Shown one piece after another: positions 4,806-7,385 of a stretch of 7,385 nucleotides of DNA (position 1 is its first letter; each line of letters opens with the position of its first letter). The stretch covers positions 1 to 7,385 of the forward strand of contig USAR01000068.1 of assembly GCA_900552605.1 (NCBI GenBank). Direction: 5' to 3'. A model generated the notes under the pieces. It saw only the letters and a list, made by a program, of their open reading frames with translations. It was not told where the DNA came from and did not search any database. A program made the translations under genes and the position numbers. The stretch comes from an uncultured Oscillospiraceae bacterium. GTDB taxonomy: Bacteria > Bacillota > Clostridia > Oscillospirales > Acutalibacteraceae.

Positions 4806-6734
4806 ATGGAAAAACAAAAGTTTTATTTAACCACCGCAATTGCCTATACCTCCGGCAAACCGCATATCGGCAATACTTATGACATTGTGCTTGCGGATAT
4901 GATTGCACGCTATAAACGCAGTCGCGGTTTTGACGTTTATTTTATGACAGGCTCCGATGAGCACGGTCAGAAGATTGAAGAAAAAGCAAAGGCTTTAGGC
5001 GTTTCTCCAAAGGAATTTGTTGACGGTGTTTCCTCTGAAATTAAAAAAGTGTGGGACAGTATGAACACCACATACGACAAGTTTATAAGGACCACCGACG
5101 ATTATCACGAGAAAACCGTGCAGAAAATATTCAAAAAGCTTTATGAAAAAGGCGATATATATAAGGGTCATTACGAGGGCAAATATTGCGTTCCTTGCGA
5201 GTCGTTCTTTACAACGTCGCAGCTTGTGGACGGCAAATGCCCCGATTGCGGCAGAGAGTGCATTGACGCAAAGGAGGAAGCATATTTTTTAAAGCTTTCA
5301 AAATATCAGGACAAGCTGCTTGAATACTATGAGAGCAACCCTGATTTCTTTCGCCCTGAGGCGCGCAAAAACGAGATGATAAACAACTTTTTGAAACCGG
5401 GACTTCAGGATCTTTGCGTTTCAAGAACTGCGTTTAAGTGGGGCATTCCGGTTGATTTTGACGAAGGTCACATCGTCTATGTTTGGCTCGATGCGCTTTC
5501 AAACTATATAACGGGAATCGGCTATGATCCCGACGGCAGCAGCGATATGTATAAAAAGTATTGGCCTGCCGATCTGCACGTTATCGGCAAGGATATTGTG
5601 CGCTTTCACACTATCTATTGGCCTATTATCCTAATGGCTCTCGGTGAGCCGCTTCCGAAGCAGGTATTGGGACACCCGTGGATGCTGTTTTCAAACGACA
5701 AAATGTCGAAATCGCGCGGAAATGTTATTTATGCCGACGAGCTTGCGGCGCGTTTCGGCACAGACGCCGTGCGTTATTATCTCATTTCCGAAATGCCGTT
5801 TGCGCAGGACGGCAGCATTACTTATGAAAGCTTTATTGCAAAGTATAATACCGACCTTGCAAACACGCTCGGAAACCTTGTTAACCGCAGCATTGCAATG
5901 ACAAATAAATACTTTGACGGCAAAGCTCTGCGTGCTTCCTGCGATAATGATTTTGACAAAGACCTTGCAACTGAAGCTGAAAAAACGGTAAAAAAATACT
6001 ATGAGCTGATGGACAGCTATCACGGGGCAGACGCTTCTGAGTGTATTATATCGTTTGCAAGGCGTTGCAATAAATATATCGACGAGACGATGCCTTGGAC
6101 ATTGGCTAAAGACGAGAGCCAAAGGCAAAGACTTAACGACGTTATGTATAATCTTTTAGAGGGCATAAGAATACTCGGTATATTGCTTGAGCCGATTATT
6201 CCCGAGTGTTCCGAGAAAATTGCGGCGCAACTTAACTGCAGTCAAAAATCAACCGATTTCGGCGCAGTGGAAGGATACAACGTTGGCACGGCAGAGCCGC
6301 TTTTTGCAAGAATCGACTCTGAAAAGGTTATTGCCGAAATTGAGGCAGAGCAAGCGGAAAAGGTACAAGCCGAAAAGAAAGATAAATCGGAAAACATTGT
6401 AACTCTTGCGCAAATCGGCATTGAGGACTTTGCTAAAGTTGAACTTCGCACTGCAACAGTAAAGGCTTGCGAACCGATTAAAAAGGCTAAGAAACTTTTA
6501 AAGCTGACCCTTGACGACGGCAGCGGTAATGACCGTATTGTGGCAAGCGGTATTGCAAAATGGTATAAACCCGAGGAGCTTGTCGGCAAGACTGTTATTG
6601 TTGTTGCAAACCTTAAGCCGGCTGTACTTTGCGGAGTTGAGAGCAATGGAATGATTCTTGCAGCGGATGCTGGCGACGATGAGGTTAAAGTGATTTTTGC
6701 CGACGGTTTAAAGCCGGGGTGCAAGGTCAGATGA
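4806..6734 (+). CDS. metG: Methionyl-tRNA synthetase with C-terminal tRNA-binding domain
   Basis: This cytoplasmic enzyme charges tRNA-Met with methionine using ATP, for both initiation and elongation. It has 642 residues, a normal length for the form with the extra C-terminal domain. The class I signature HIGN is at 20-23 and KMSKS at 299-303. A metal-binding insert has CVPC (128-131) and CPDC (145-148). An anticodon-binding helical domain follows (TLGNLVNR onward), then a charged linker (about 500-530), then an EMAP-II/Trbp111-like OB fold (about 537-642) that assists tRNA binding and dimerisation. I chose the ATG at 4806 because MEKQKFYLTTAIAYTSGKPH is the usual family start and GGGA (4796-4799) lies six bases upstream. 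In-frame alternatives are ATG 4794 and TTG 4743; the latter would add 21 unusual residues, though an AAAGG at 4725-4729 lies 13 bases before it. tatD overlaps the end by four bases. Confidence 0.96.
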   Translation: MEKQKFYLTTAIAYTSGKPHIGNTYDIVLADMIARYKRSRGFDVYFMTGSDEHGQKIEEKAKALGVSPKEFVDGVSSEIKKVWDSMNTTYDKFIRTTDDYHEKTVQKIFKKLYEKGDIYKGHYEGKYCVPCESFFTTSQLVDGKCPDCGRECIDAKEEAYFLKLSKYQDKLLEYYESNPDFFRPEARKNEMINNFLKPGLQDLCVSRTAFKWGIPVDFDEGHIVYVWLDALSNYITGIGYDPDGSSDMYKKYWPADLHVIGKDIVRFHTIYWPIILMALGEPLPKQVLGHPWMLFSNDKMSKSRGNVIYADELAARFGTDAVRYYLISEMPFAQDGSITYESFIAKYNTDLANTLGNLVNRSIAMTNKYFDGKALRASCDNDFDKDLATEAEKTVKKYYELMDSYHGADASECIISFARRCNKYIDETMPWTLAKDESQRQRLNDVMYNLLEGIRILGILLEPIIPECSEKIAAQLNCSQKSTDFGAVEGYNVGTAEPLFARIDSEKVIAEIEAEQAEKVQAEKKDKSENIVTLAQIGIEDFAKVELRTATVKACEPIKKAKKLLKLTLDDGSGNDRIVASGIAKWYKPEELVGKTVIVVANLKPAVLCGVESNGMILAADAGDDEVKVIFADGLKPGCKVR

Positions 6735-7385
6735 CGGATGAGCTGCTTTGCGGTGTGCCTGCAAGAAAGCATATTTTTGATACCCATGCACACTATGACG
6801 ACGAGCGTTTTAAACCGTTTGTAAACGACCTTTTAAAGGCGCTTAACCGAAACGGTGTTGAGGGCATTATCACGTGCGGTTGTGATATACGCTCATCAAA
6901 GGCGGCTTTAAAGCTTGCCGACGAGCACGACTTTGTTTATGCAGCAGTTGGATTTCATCCCGAAAACCTACCGCAGGGAAAGCCCGATCTATCTGAGCTT
7001 ATGCCGCTTTTTGAACACAAAAAAACAGTAGCTGTGGGCGAAATAGGGCTTGACCACCATTGGGATATTGACAAGGGGTTTCAGCTTTGCTGGTTTGAAG
7101 CACAGCTTGAGCTTGCCAACCGTCTTAAGCTGCCTGTTATTGTGCACGACAGAGAGGCACATCTCGAAACACTGGAGCTGCTTAAAAAAGATAAACCACG
7201 CGGCGTGGTTCATGCATTCTCCGGCAGCGTTGAGATGGCAAAAGAGCTGCTGAAAATCGGTATGTATATCGGCATAGGCGGTGTTTTGACTTTCAAAAAC
7301 GCTCGCAAGCTTTTGGACGTTGCAAAAATGCTGCCGAGCGACAGGATTTTGCTTGAGACTGACTGTCCCTATATGGCGCCTGTTC
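6731..7385 (+). CDS. tatD: TatD-family metal-dependent hydrolase (DNase), partial at right edge
   Basis: 218 codons are visible and the frame is open at the window edge. Family members are about 255 residues, so some 40 are missing. All metal ligands of the TatD TIM-barrel are seen: DTHAHYD (His19, His21), GEIGLD (Glu104), VHDRE (His139), HAFSGS (His161) and ETDCPY (Asp211). TatD enzymes are cytoplasmic 3'-5' exonucleases or endonucleases linked to DNA repair and RNA quality control. The Bacillus counterpart beside metS is yabD (also called dayD). The ATG at 6731 overlaps the metG stop as ATGA, so translation is coupled; AAGG (6723-6726) four bases upstream can act as the ribosome site. About 13 residues precede the family core, slightly longer than usual. 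Confidence 0.94.
   Translation, partial: MTDELLCGVPARKHIFDTHAHYDDERFKPFVNDLLKALNRNGVEGIITCGCDIRSSKAALKLADEHDFVYAAVGFHPENLPQGKPDLSELMPLFEHKKTVAVGEIGLDHHWDIDKGFQLCWFEAQLELANRLKLPVIVHDREAHLETLELLKKDKPRGVVHAFSGSVEMAKELLKIGMYIGIGGVLTFKNARKLLDVAKMLPSDRILLETDCPYMAPV

Noticed and set aside
6242..6793. Minus-strand open frame of 183 codons across the metG 3' end
   Set aside because: It is antisense to the conserved OB-fold domain of MetG and crosses into tatD. No ribosome site or domain is present.

Overview
The window looks like a chromosomal segment from a low-to-moderate GC Gram-positive bacterium, most likely a Clostridia-type Firmicute (possibly a gut Oscillospiraceae/Ruminococcaceae relative). 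The reasons are GGAGG/AAGGGGG ribosome binding sites, TATAAT promoters (two with an extended TG), small zinc-ribbon membrane proteins, a secreted protein with Gram-positive cell-wall-binding-like repeats, and the metG-tatD gene order familiar from Firmicutes. The taxonomic call is inference; no marker here fixes the genus.

Left part (1-1589): a minus-strand gene, open at the left edge, encodes a secreted ComEC-type metallo-beta-lactamase-fold hydrolase followed by wall-binding-like repeats. It diverges from the next operon across about 340 bases that carry two opposed promoters and an unexplained GC-rich island.

Middle (1590-2696): two abutting plus-strand genes encode small single-pass membrane proteins with clearly homologous extracytoplasmic domains. 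The first carries an N-terminal zinc ribbon and the second has lost or never had it. A good intrinsic terminator closes this unit. About 325 bases without a convincing gene follow, holding inverted repeats and, at the end, the promoter of the next operon.

Right part (2916-7385): one operon encodes a YihY/BrkB-family six-helix membrane protein and a HAD phosphatase. A second operon starts at an extended -10 promoter overlapped by a perfect 12-bp inverted repeat. It has a short leader with a possible 11-codon cysteine-containing upstream ORF and a stem-loop, and then encodes methionyl-tRNA synthetase (metG) with a C-terminal tRNA-binding domain. A TatD-family nuclease overlaps metG by four bases and runs off the right edge. 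In Firmicutes this pair is commonly followed by rnmV and ksgA, which would lie outside the window.

Most of the coding content is ordinary. The parts most worth a second look are the tandem paralogous membrane proteins, the palindrome plus leader structure in front of metG, and the two odd intergenic regions. I found no CRISPR array, tRNA, rRNA, transposase or phage gene.
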